Assembly: GCA_035380245.1 (NCBI GenBank)
Contig: DAOSXA010000001.1
Coordinates: 874,716 to 938,715, forward strand
Direction of reading: 5' to 3'
Origin: Candidatus Zixiibacteriota bacterium
GTDB taxonomy: Bacteria; Zixibacteria; MSB-5A5; GN15; FEB-12
DNA: 64,000 nt
Positions within the stretch are counted from its first letter, which is position 1; each line of letters begins with the position of its first letter. The notes below the pieces were generated by a model. The model did no database searches, was not told where the DNA came from, and saw only the letters and a list, made by a program, of their open reading frames with translations. A program made the translations under genes and the position numbers. Positions 55,186 through 63,356 of the stretch are shown here, piece by piece.

Positions 55186-56115
55186 ATGAGAAAATTATCC
55201 GATTCATTCCTGAGTGATCTTGCGAGCGATGACGGTCTGCTTCATGCGATTCTTGAGCGAGTCAAGCAGGATCACACCCTTATGCTGGCTGTTCGCAGCG
55301 ATTATATAAATATCTACTATCGCGGCGGAAATCTGATGAGAATCGAGGAGAATAAATCTGGATCCTATCGTTGTAATTTTAACACGAGCTATAACCAAAC
55401 GGGTTTTCCGTTACCTGAACTGCCGGAGGTTGTCGAAAGCGTGGCGGATGTCGCCGCTTGGGTCGGCTCTTTCCCGCAGATTAAACAGGTTATGGATATA
55501 TGGTTCTCAAGCAGCGAGAAATCAGAGCGTGAGTTTCAGCAGTTGATTGCGCGTGAGAACAACTTCTCCAATATCGCCAATGCCAGTGAGTATTTTATTT
55601 CCGATATCGAATTCGCCGATTCCGAGCTGCATGCCCGGTTTGACATGCTCGCCGTGCGGTGGCTTGCCACTCAGCGAAGAACCGGCGCCAATTGCCGACC
55701 GGCGTTAATTGAAGTGAAGTACGGCGACGGCGCTCTTGGCGGAACAGCCGGGATGAAGAAGCACCTCGAGGACATGGATCAACTCATCGCGGACCGTGAC
55801 CGATATGCTGCCGTTCTCGAGACAACCAAGTGCCAGTTCGACCAACTGGACCAGCTTGGACTGCTCAGATTCAGGCACAGCGCCAGAGAAACCGAAGTCA
55901 GCCTCGATCCAGACGATAAACCTGAGGTGATCTTTGTTCTGGCCAATCATAATCCCAGAAGTTCTAAACTCGCGAGCATCCTGAATGACCCTGAGGTTTT
56001 GAAGTATGGCCGTTCGGACCGTTTCGACCTGCGGTTCTTTGTGGCTGGTTTTGCCGGGTATGGTTTTCACGCGAGATGCATGCTGGATTTGGATGTGTTC
56101 AGAAAGTTGTTGTAG
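55186..56115 (+). CDS. Protein with PD-(D/E)XK nuclease signature, partner of the MBL-fold gene
   Basis: 309 residues with the ATG directly after the MBL stop codon, so translation is coupled. I recognise no named family. The middle part carries a nuclease-like pattern: an acidic helix (EREFQQLIARENN, about 115-127), D153 in RFDMLAVRW and E176-V-K178 in ALIEVKYGDGAL, that is D-x22-E-x-K, as in restriction-endonuclease-fold enzymes. Before it lies a beta-rich domain (about 30-70), and the C-terminal ~90 residues contain EVIFVLANHNPRSSKL. There is no signal peptide or membrane helix. It is likely a cytoplasmic DNA- or RNA-acting protein; the fold assignment is inference. Confidence 0.75.
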   Translation: MRKLSDSFLSDLASDDGLLHAILERVKQDHTLMLAVRSDYINIYYRGGNLMRIEENKSGSYRCNFNTSYNQTGFPLPELPEVVESVADVAAWVGSFPQIKQVMDIWFSSSEKSEREFQQLIARENNFSNIANASEYFISDIEFADSELHARFDMLAVRWLATQRRTGANCRPALIEVKYGDGALGGTAGMKKHLEDMDQLIADRDRYAAVLETTKCQFDQLDQLGLLRFRHSARETEVSLDPDDKPEVIFVLANHNPRSSKLASILNDPEVLKYGRSDRFDLRFFVAGFAGYGFHARCMLDLDVFRKLL

Positions 56116-56139
56116 CGTTCATCCTACCCGACGTGCGCG

Positions 56140-56226
56140 GCGGAGCGAGGAGATATCACCGATTTGGTTTATCTGGTGACGTATATGTTCTCGTCCGGCC
56201 CGGCGCCGAGAGTGGGGTGTGAGTAA
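56140..56226 (+). pseudogene. Remnant of a dockerin C-terminus
   Basis: Reading in frame to the TAA at 56224 gives GDITDLVYLVTYMFSSGPAP, nearly identical to the dockerin helix of the first gene (IADLVMLVTYMFQSGPAP). No upstream gene body remains, because the nuclease-like gene ends 25 bases before. It is a leftover of a deleted secreted-protein gene. Confidence 0.7.
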
Positions 56227-56325
56227 GGGTTGATGGTCCCTCTGATCAAGGAATGAAAGCTCGTATGAACTACAGGAGACTACTCGCAGAGGTATTGGTC
56301 TGCGATTATCATTGGCATTGGCAAT

Positions 56326-56628
56326 TTGATGGGAGACAGTCTGTACGGAACGTGGGTGCATTCTCCCCGGTTTGAAATCCACAGATCGAATATAGATTCC
56401 ATTCGTCTCCAATACGACAGACATTTTGCCATTTTCATGCAAGACACCGTGTTCCGCGGTACCTATTATACCGACGACCATCGTCTTTGTTTTGTATATC
56501 CGGACTCAGGAGAAAACGGTCAAAGGATTGACACTTCTCGATGGCCGTTCGGGCTGAACGGGGATACTCTTATCTTCCGTTTCACTGACGTCCTAAATGA
56601 TGTTACACGCTTCATCCGAGCGGAGTGA
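56326..56628 (+). CDS. Small lipocalin-like hypothetical protein, N-terminus probably frame shifted
   Basis: 100 residues; the start is TTG 56326 or ATG 56329. The sequence GDSLYGTWVHSPRFEI ... TYYTDDHRLCFVYPD ... GDTLIFRFTD is beta-rich and resembles lipocalin-like proteins. Upstream in the same frame, SAIIIGIGNL looks like the end of a signal peptide, but its start is cut off by a TGA. An ATG at 56265 (MNYRRLL) opens another frame, suggesting an ancestral MNYRRLL...IIIGIGN signal peptide broken by an indel. It may be a decaying gene. Confidence 0.45.
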   Translation: MMGDSLYGTWVHSPRFEIHRSNIDSIRLQYDRHFAIFMQDTVFRGTYYTDDHRLCFVYPDSGENGQRIDTSRWPFGLNGDTLIFRFTDVLNDVTRFIRAE

Positions 56629-56655
56629 TTAGTATGTCGGGTGGCCTGAGGCTTG

Positions 56656-56810
56656 GGGCCTGTTGAAAAAACTAGACCGACTTCTCATAGCCGGGGAGAC
56701 AAGCCCCCCGGCTGCGGTTGATGGCACTAACCTCGCGTAGCGGGCGTCGCCCGCATTACAGGTATGTCTTACTAAATGTTCGGACGTATGACTTTTTCAA
56801 CAGTCCCTTT
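56656..56810. repeat. MITE-like repeat, copy 3 (inverted)
   Basis: Ends are GGCCTGTTGAAAAAAC and GTATGACTTTTTCAACAGTCCC, an inverted pair written here as GTATGACTTTTT and CAACAGTCCC. The middle contains TAACCTCGCGTAGCGGGCGTCGCCC. It is reversed relative to the copies at 2104, 37308 and 63009. Confidence 0.75.
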
Positions 56811-56814
56811 CGCA

Positions 56815-57110
56815 GGGGAGACGTCTAGCGGAATGGTGTTGGTATCACGGTATTAAGAATCCTGACAGCTACCTACGTAGCTTAGAAGCGCAGGTTCGAA
56901 GACGGACCTGCGCTACGGTATCCTGCAACATAACAACAGAGGACGCGGAGCGTCCAATGGTCACGCGCCGACGTAGAGCATCGTCGCGAGGAGAAAGGGT
57001 GCGGACACAGGGGCAGACCGGGAGGTCTGCCGCCCACATAACGGGGATCCCGCGCTACGGAACTCAGTGCTCTACCGCTCGGCTGGGGTTTGGGATCGCG
57101 AAGTGAAGTC
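56815..57110. repeat. Palindromic repeat mosaic with second 98-bp composite unit
   Basis: Contains GCAGGT-tcgaagacgg-ACCTGC (56890-56911) and the composite unit 56939-57036, about 93% identical by eye to 53510-53607 and in the same orientation. Its GGCAGACC/GGTCTGCC core is also shared with the 6470 tandem repeat. No gene is seen in 56629-57277 apart from these repeats. Confidence 0.8.
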
Positions 57111-57277
57111 TTAACATCTTGTTGTTGCTGCAAAATCTACACACATCCCGCTTGACTAATTATGGTTTATTTAGGACTTTATACATAGCGGATTGGATGT
57201 ATTGTCTATCATACGTGGCGGACCCGCAACCTCTGATCTCAACATAACCTATATCAACTCTAATCGACGAGTTTTCT

Positions 57278-59212
57278 ATGAGAAACCGCATTACCTTTCT
57301 ATTGTCGGCTTTGTCCGTCATTTTTGTGTTTTCCCTGCCCTCGTTCGCCCAGGCTCCGGAGGCCGTGTGGTCTCATACCTATCTGTCGAGTTCGGCGGCC
57401 CTGTCGTTGTACGAGCTGCCCGACAGCGGCTTCGTGTTGGGCGGTTATGTCAATCCAGAGGGGGAGTCCTACAGGGACATGCTTATCGTGCGCACGGATG
57501 CGAACGGCGACACGCTCTGGACAAAAGCGATCGGGGAGTCCGGTCGCGGTGAAAGCGGCGCCTGTTTGTACCCAACCGCCGACGGTGGTTTCGTTCTGGT
57601 CGGCAGTCGCGATCAGGACGAACCGTATTCGTATATGAGCAACGTATACCTGGTCAAGACCGATCAACTCGGTGATCCGGAATGGAGTTCGACTTTTGGG
57701 GGAACCGGTGTAAGTAAAACCGGTGTGTGCGTCGCCCCGGCGATCGATGGTGGTTATATGGTGGCGGGATATTATTGGGATTCCCCTACAGGCTGGGACA
57801 TCTGGCTCCTGAAGACGGATTCTGTCGGCATACTAGAAACCCCGAATCATGTGATCTGGTCCGATGCCGATTACCCCACCTCGATATGTGTGACTTCGGA
57901 TTCGGGTTTTGCCCTGACCGGGTACACGCAGTCTTTTGACGAAGAGTATGACTACGACATGTATCTTCTCAAGCTGAACCAGGTCGGCGGCGAGTCCTGG
58001 TCGCTGCCGTTCGGTTCGGCGGACCCGTACGACGAGGCCGCCAACCATATCTGTCACACCTCCGACGGCGGTTATCTCATGTGCGGGTATCGCCGAAACA
58101 CCACGACCGTGCACAAGGATATTTACGTTGTCAAGACCGATTCGATCGGCAACGTGGATTGGACGTCACAGTTGGGCGGCACGTATCATGATGAGGCGAG
58201 ATGTTGTATTGAAACGATCGACGGCGGCTATGCGGTTTCGGCGTCGTGGTATCTCGACGGCAATTGGAAAACCGCTCTGATCAAGTATAACAGCAACGGC
58301 GACACCGTTTGGACCGCTTTCTGGGGCGATCCGGAAAACAGCCATACGCCGTACGGTCTCGTTCAAACGGCCGACCACGGCTATGCGGTGGGCGGGCTTA
58401 TGTCCGGAGATGTCACCTCGGCTTATCTTGTCAAATTCGAGCCTGAGTCGAGCGTTGATCCTTTCACTTTCTACGACGCCTATCTGGAGTTATCCGTCAG
58501 CGATCTAGCCCCCGCGGTTGACACCCTGCTGATCAGCGATGACAATCTAATCGGTCGCAGTCTCCTGGGATTAAGAGTCGTTCTGGATACTCTGATTCAC
58601 CCGGCTGTGGATGAACTTACCGTAATGCTGTCGCACGACGAGGTGGATGTCACCCTGGTCGCCAAAGGGGAGGCGGCCGGAGGAAATTTCGTGGGAACGG
58701 TCTTTGCCGATGCCGCTATGACCATGCTAAACGGCGGTCAGGCTCCGTATACGGGTACCTTCCGGCCTCAAGAAAACCTGAACGCCTTCGCGGGAATGAA
58801 TCCCAACGGCAGTTGGGTTCTGATGGTGTGTGACAGCATGTCCGGAAATGACGGTACCCTGGGAGCATGGGGAATCACGCTGGTGACCGATGTCGTGCTT
58901 GATGTCGAATCCCCGGATCAGAACGACCCGATTCCCGGTTATGAGCTGTCCGACTGTTACCCGAATCCGTTCAATCCGGTCACGACGATAGAGTACGAGA
59001 TACCGCGCCGATCCGACGTGGTCGTCGAGATATTTAACGCTCTGGGTCAAAAGGTGATCACGCTGGTCGAAGAGTTCCAATCGGCTGGAAGGCATGAGAT
59101 TTCATGGAACGGTCGCAACGATGCGGGCGAGGAAGTCTCGACCGGGATTTATTTCTATCGGTTACGCGCCGGAGATTTCTGCCGAACGAAGAAGATGGTC
59201 CTGCTGAAGTAG
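57278..59212 (+). CDS. Secreted protein: repeat beta-propeller, P-domain, PNPFNP sorting domain
   Basis: 644 residues. A signal peptide (FLLSALSVIFVFSLPSFAQA) is followed by about seven ~50-residue repeats of the type DGGYLMCGYRRNTTTVHKDIYVVKTDSIGNVDW (short form: DGGYxxxGY...DIYVVKTDSxG) to residue ~390. A proprotein-convertase P-domain spans about 405-545 (GLRVVLDTLIHPAVDELTV, GSWVLMVCDSMSGNDG). The last ~85 residues are the FlgD-Ig/T9SS-type C-terminal domain (CYPNPFNPVTTIEYEI, TGIYFYRLRAG). It probably stays at the cell surface. No protease domain is seen, so its role is binding or structural. Confidence 0.9.
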   Translation: MRNRITFLLSALSVIFVFSLPSFAQAPEAVWSHTYLSSSAALSLYELPDSGFVLGGYVNPEGESYRDMLIVRTDANGDTLWTKAIGESGRGESGACLYPTADGGFVLVGSRDQDEPYSYMSNVYLVKTDQLGDPEWSSTFGGTGVSKTGVCVAPAIDGGYMVAGYYWDSPTGWDIWLLKTDSVGILETPNHVIWSDADYPTSICVTSDSGFALTGYTQSFDEEYDYDMYLLKLNQVGGESWSLPFGSADPYDEAANHICHTSDGGYLMCGYRRNTTTVHKDIYVVKTDSIGNVDWTSQLGGTYHDEARCCIETIDGGYAVSASWYLDGNWKTALIKYNSNGDTVWTAFWGDPENSHTPYGLVQTADHGYAVGGLMSGDVTSAYLVKFEPESSVDPFTFYDAYLELSVSDLAPAVDTLLISDDNLIGRSLLGLRVVLDTLIHPAVDELTVMLSHDEVDVTLVAKGEAAGGNFVGTVFADAAMTMLNGGQAPYTGTFRPQENLNAFAGMNPNGSWVLMVCDSMSGNDGTLGAWGITLVTDVVLDVESPDQNDPIPGYELSDCYPNPFNPVTTIEYEIPRRSDVVVEIFNALGQKVITLVEEFQSAGRHEISWNGRNDAGEEVSTGIYFYRLRAGDFCRTKKMVLLK

Positions 59213-59219
59213 TCGATGC

Positions 59220-59370
59220 CGTGGGATTGCGGGGATCCCGGCCTTGGAACTCACCAATTCCCACCCGAGGGGTGGGGCACCGAAGGACGTCTGCCGCCTA
59301 CGTAAGATATCGGTTTTAAGTCGATACTCTTGTCCGCCGAAGGTGGATCGTGATGCGAAGTTTCGACATC
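59220..59370. repeat. Palindromic repeat fragments
   Basis: Contains CCCACCC-gag-GGGTGGG followed by GGCACC (59260-59282), a degraded GACGTCTGCCGCC fragment of the 6470-type core, and CCGCCGAAGGTGGATCGTGATGCGAAGTTTCGAC, whose first half CCGCCGAAGGTGG also occurs at 53705. No gene is seen. Confidence 0.6.
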
Positions 59371-59466
59371 CGTGACGATGATTTCCCCTATAAGTATTTA
59401 GTTGCCCGGCAATCCCGGTCTGTATAAATGTTTAATGAAAAAGATTCACCAAAAGCAGGATACGGT

Positions 59467-61284
59467 ATGAAATTACCATCGATTACCCAGATTGGGGTGG
59501 AGTATATTCAGACGTTGCGGCGTTTTCCGCTGACGATGATCAGCGCCGTGATCGGGACTGTCACGGCGATCATTTTAATCGAACGCGACCATCCCTCCGA
59601 GCCCTCGATTCTTTTCAGCGTTATCCTTACGACGATTCTGGCGCTTCCGCTCCTGACTTCCTTTAGGCTGACGGCCGAAGGGGAGAGGTCGAGCTCGGGT
59701 CGTGTCTGGACCCTGCAGGCAATCGGGCTTGCCCTGCTAGCGGTGTATGCCGTCAACGTTCCGACCGATTTGCCCGACGTACCGATGTATTATCTCTTCC
59801 GGTTCTTTGCGTTCATGATCGGCTGTTCTCTTATGCTTTCGTTTCTGCCGTTCCTGCAAAGGGGACAGGGCAACGGTTTCTGGCAGTTCAATAAGATCGT
59901 TGTCTTTCGCATTATCCTGGCGGGGGCGTTTGCCATGGTGCTGTTCTCTGGTCTCGGTTTAGCGCTGGCGGCGCTCGACAACCTTTTCGGCATGGATATC
60001 CCCGGAGAACGATATGCCGAGCTATGGTTCATGATACTGGGGCTTTTTGTGGTTCCGTTTATCCTGTCCGGCATTCCGGACAATTTGAGTGAACTTGACC
60101 GGGTGACCGACTATCCCAGGGCGCTGAAAGTTCTGGGTCAATATGTTCTTTCTCCCCTGGTGCTGGTGTATTTCGTAATTCTCTACATCTATATAGCCAA
60201 AATCATCGTGACCTGGAGCTGGCCCGAGGGATGGGTCGGACGGCTGATTCTCGGATTTTCGGCGACCGGCATTCTGGCGCTGTTCGTGCTCGATCCGTTG
60301 CGCGAGAAAATGGAAAATCTCTGGATCAAAAAGGTCGCGCGGTGGTATTACGTTATTCTTCTCCCGTTGATCGTCATGTTGTTCCTGGCTCTCTGGCGAC
60401 GTATCTCCGAGTACGGCATCACCGAGGACCGCTATATCGGATTAGCGATCGGCGTCTGGCTGGCCTTCATCGCCGGTTATTTTCTGCTTAGCCGCGCGAA
60501 GAGCGTCAAAATGATTCCCGCGTCCCTTTGTGTTCTTACTTTCCTGATCTCTTTCGGTCCCTGGGGGATGTTCTCGATTTCGGAGCGGAGCCAGATTCAA
60601 CGACTGGAGAGGATACTAGTCGCCGATTCGATCATCGTGGACGGCAAGGCGCAAAAAGCGCCGTCGGCCATATCCGGAAAAGACGAGGTCGAGATCAGTG
60701 CGATACTCCGTTACCTGGATGAAGTACACGGCTTCTCCGGGATAGAGTCCTGGTTCACCGAGAGTCTTCGCCCGGACAGCGCGGGCAGTGGACGTCGCTT
60801 CAAACGTCCGGGGTACGTGGCGGACCTTATGGGAGTGGAGTACAAACCATACGGCGGTATAGACCCGGATAGATATTTCTCCGTTGCGGTTGATGCCGAG
60901 GCTTCCATTTCGATCTCCGGATACGATCGTTTGGTGCGAGTCAATTACAACGGCTATAATGAGGATATCAACTCGCTCGAACAGACATCGGCCGAAATCA
61001 TCGCAGCCGCTGCCGATTCCATGATTCTCAAAATTGTTGTCGACAGCGTCGACGTGGAGTCGACCGCGATCTCTATTCGCCCGTTGATCGACCGGCTGGT
61101 TTCTATACACGATAATGGCAACGGGAAGCAAATTCCGGTTGAACAAGCGACCTTCGAGTACGAAACGACCGGACTTCGGGCCAAGGTGGTCATGCTCAAT
61201 GCCGGCTTCAACCGTAACGACAGCACTGTCGTGGCTGATTCGTACCAGGCCCTGGTCTTTTATTCACGCAAGGGAGAGGAGTAG
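59467..61284 (+). CDS. DUF4153-like membrane protein
   Basis: 605 residues from the ATG at 59467, preceded by AGCAGGATA; an ATG at 59428 would add 13. About 12 hydrophobic helices occupy residues 20-390 (MISAVIGTVTAIILI, LVLVYFVILYIYIAKIIVTW, IGVWLAFIAGYFLL), followed by a soluble C-terminal domain of ~210 residues (VEISAILRYLDEVHGFSGIESWF, RLVRVNYNGY). This layout, with the GLALAALDNLFG region, matches DUF4153 proteins of the FCB group. Function is unknown. Confidence 0.8.
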   Translation: MKLPSITQIGVEYIQTLRRFPLTMISAVIGTVTAIILIERDHPSEPSILFSVILTTILALPLLTSFRLTAEGERSSSGRVWTLQAIGLALLAVYAVNVPTDLPDVPMYYLFRFFAFMIGCSLMLSFLPFLQRGQGNGFWQFNKIVVFRIILAGAFAMVLFSGLGLALAALDNLFGMDIPGERYAELWFMILGLFVVPFILSGIPDNLSELDRVTDYPRALKVLGQYVLSPLVLVYFVILYIYIAKIIVTWSWPEGWVGRLILGFSATGILALFVLDPLREKMENLWIKKVARWYYVILLPLIVMLFLALWRRISEYGITEDRYIGLAIGVWLAFIAGYFLLSRAKSVKMIPASLCVLTFLISFGPWGMFSISERSQIQRLERILVADSIIVDGKAQKAPSAISGKDEVEISAILRYLDEVHGFSGIESWFTESLRPDSAGSGRRFKRPGYVADLMGVEYKPYGGIDPDRYFSVAVDAEASISISGYDRLVRVNYNGYNEDINSLEQTSAEIIAAAADSMILKIVVDSVDVESTAISIRPLIDRLVSIHDNGNGKQIPVEQATFEYETTGLRAKVVMLNAGFNRNDSTVVADSYQALVFYSRKGEE

Positions 61285-61289
61285 GATAA

Positions 61290-61610
61290 GGGCAGGTCTC
61301 TCCGCGACCTGACAGGGTGTTGTCGCCTAAAAAATCCGTAGCCGGGATCCCCGCGATCCCGGCCGAATACTGAGAGCATTACCGCAGGTCCGTCTTCGAA
61401 CCTGCGCTGGTTTCACCTTGTCGAAACCTCGCTTCGCAAATCCCACCCGAGGGGTGAGGCACCTTTATCCGAAGCTTTCAGATATATCCCACCCGTGGAC
61501 GGGTAGGCCACCTAATTCCGGTGCAGAGCATCGGAGCGAGGGAAGACGGGAACCCACCTAAAATGTTGGCCATCGGGATGGATTTGTACGGAGGTTTTTC
61601 AACACACCCT
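61290..61610. repeat. Dense palindromic repeat mosaic
   Basis: Contains CAGGTCTCTCCGCGACCTG (61295-61313), GCCGGGATC-cccgc-GATCCCGGC with GTA flank (61341-61362), GCAGGT-ccgtcttcga-ACCTGC (61384-61405), CCCACCC-gag-GGGTGAGG (61442-61458) and CCCACCCGT-gg-ACGGGTAGG (61488-61507). A fragment of the 98-bp unit (GGTGCAGAGCATCGGAGCGAG) and a lone right end of the MITE (GGTTTTTCAACACACCC, 61593-61609) follow. No gene is seen in 61285-61748. Confidence 0.8.
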
Positions 61611-61748
61611 TTCGCAACCGCGGCATAATCCACTCACAGAATCTCATCACGCAACCTCGCCCTGCCCGGCAACGTATTTGTTGTTATCCCCGTCTGTTGA
61701 GGGTATAAAAATACACAGAGATAAGAAAGACTGATACGAAGGAATATC

Positions 61749-63008
61749 ATGAGCGAAATAAGACCCCTTGTCGTCGAAGACCTCGAGCGCGCGGTTGATA
61801 TTTTCAACAATGCTTACCCGGCTTATGGGGCCGACAGCCCCGAAGCTCGCGAGCGGATGATCAAAGGACTCACGCGAAGGATCCGCGAGGACAAGCAGAT
61901 GGTGTTCCACGGCCTCTTCCGTGACGGTGAGATGCAGGCAGTGATGCGTCTGCACGATTATCAGATGAACCTGTTCGGCAAGAAGACCCTCGTGGGCGGC
62001 GGCGGTGCGCTGGCGGTCGATCTCTGCCATAAGCACGAACATGCCGCGTTGGATTTCATGCGCTTCTTTTTTGATCATTACCGTGAAAAGCAATCCCCGC
62101 TGGCTATCCTTTGGCCGTTCCGACCGGATTTTTACGCCAGGATGGGAGCGGGTGAGGGGCCCAGGACCGATTTTTTCAAAATTCACACAAAATCTCTCCC
62201 TCATGGCTGCGGCAAAGAAAAGATTCGTTTCCTCAAAAAGGAAGACCTGCCGGCGCTGGTGGCGTTCTATAATCGCTATGCCGCCAAAACGCATGGTATG
62301 ATTGAGGATGAACTGATGAATCGCGAGATAAGTTTCGAGCGTCAGAAATCGGATCGCTATATCGGTTATTTCGAAAACGGCGAGATGCAGGGCTATGCGA
62401 TCTTCCGTTTCGTTAAGGACAATCCGAATAATCCTCTGGACAATCATATTCAGGTCAACGAGTGGCTTTACGACAGTCCGGCGGCGCTGGCCGGTTTAAC
62501 GGCGTTTTTCCGCAGCCAGGAGGATCAGATCGGACATATTCTGCTGCCGACCCCGGATCGTGATTTTCACCTGATGCTCGATGATCCGCGCAACGACAGC
62601 AACAATGTTCACCCTCAGGTTTATCAGGAATGTTGTATCTCGACGGTCGGTATCATGTACCGCGTGCTGGATACGGCCGGGATGTTCCAGGTGCTGGCAC
62701 ATCGGAACTTCGGCGGCGAGACGCTTCGGGTACGGTTCAACGTCGCGGACAATTTCATCGAAACCAACAATCGACCGGTGACAATTCAGTTCAACAACGG
62801 CACCCCCGAGGTAGTTGAAAATGTAGCCGAAGCGGAGGTGGAGCTGTCGATTAATATGCCGGAGTTCTCCTCGCTGATTATCGGCGCGGTGCGCTTAAAG
62901 AAACTGGTGATGTACTCCCGGGCGACGGTGAGCGATCCCGCTCGACTGGATCAGCTTGACCGCCTGCTCGCGGCCGAAACCCGCCCGATCTGCCTGACCC
63001 AGTTCTGA
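61749..63008 (+). CDS. Eis-like GNAT acetyltransferase with SCP2-type C-terminal domain
   Basis: 419 residues with GAAGGAATATC before the ATG. An N-terminal GNAT half begins IRPLVVEDLERAVDIFNNAYP. Its acetyl-CoA loop region (GGGGALAVDLCHKHEHAALDFM) is somewhat degenerate. A second GNAT-like domain starts near residue 155 (IRFLKKEDLPALVAFYNRYA). A C-terminal sterol-carrier-like domain spans about 310-419 (GGETLRVRFNVADNF, SINMPEFSSLIIGAVRLKKL). This is the architecture of Eis/YcaC-type N-acetyltransferases. The substrate is unknown. Confidence 0.88.
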   Translation: MSEIRPLVVEDLERAVDIFNNAYPAYGADSPEARERMIKGLTRRIREDKQMVFHGLFRDGEMQAVMRLHDYQMNLFGKKTLVGGGGALAVDLCHKHEHAALDFMRFFFDHYREKQSPLAILWPFRPDFYARMGAGEGPRTDFFKIHTKSLPHGCGKEKIRFLKKEDLPALVAFYNRYAAKTHGMIEDELMNREISFERQKSDRYIGYFENGEMQGYAIFRFVKDNPNNPLDNHIQVNEWLYDSPAALAGLTAFFRSQEDQIGHILLPTPDRDFHLMLDDPRNDSNNVHPQVYQECCISTVGIMYRVLDTAGMFQVLAHRNFGGETLRVRFNVADNFIETNNRPVTIQFNNGTPEVVENVAEAEVELSINMPEFSSLIIGAVRLKKLVMYSRATVSDPARLDQLDRLLAAETRPICLTQF

Positions 63009-63160
63009 GGGAATTTTTGAAAAGTCATACGCGCGGATATTCAGTAAAACACATCCATAATGCGGGCGACGCAAGGCCGCCCGCTACGCGAGGTTAGGGT
63101 CTTTTAACGCGTAGCGGCGGGGCTTGTCTCCGCCGCAAAAGTGGTTTTCAACAATCCCTG
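63009..63160. repeat. MITE-like repeat, copy 4
   Basis: Bounded by AGGGAATTTTTGAAAAGTC and GTGGTTTTCAACAATCCCT. It contains two stem-loop modules, AATGCGGGCGAC...GCCGCCCGC with CGCGAGGTTA, and TTAACGCGTAGCGGCGGGGC...CCGCCGC. It starts 1 base after the acetyltransferase stop codon. Confidence 0.8.
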
Positions 63161-63238
63161 AGAGGGGGGTAAGAAGCTCTGTCCTGTCACTCGGGTTGGA
63201 CCCTGTCATGTAAAATATATATAAAGAATACTTTCTAT

Positions 63239-63331
63239 TTTATATAATAATGTGAATTTATATAAAAATTTCATTGACTTTATATGATATTGACCGTTTT
63301 TTATATAAAAGATGATAATTATTTTATATGA
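63239..63331. promoter_or_regulatory. Five TTTATATRA direct repeats upstream of the Fic gene
   Basis: TTTATATAA at 63239, 63257 and 63300 and TTTATATGA at 63279 and 63323 are all in the same direction, spaced 18-23 bases, roughly two helical turns. They lie in a very AT-rich stretch just upstream of the Fic start and resemble an array of regulator-binding sites. Confidence 0.6.
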
Positions 63332-63356
63332 TTGATGGGAAAGAGATAAACACGAT

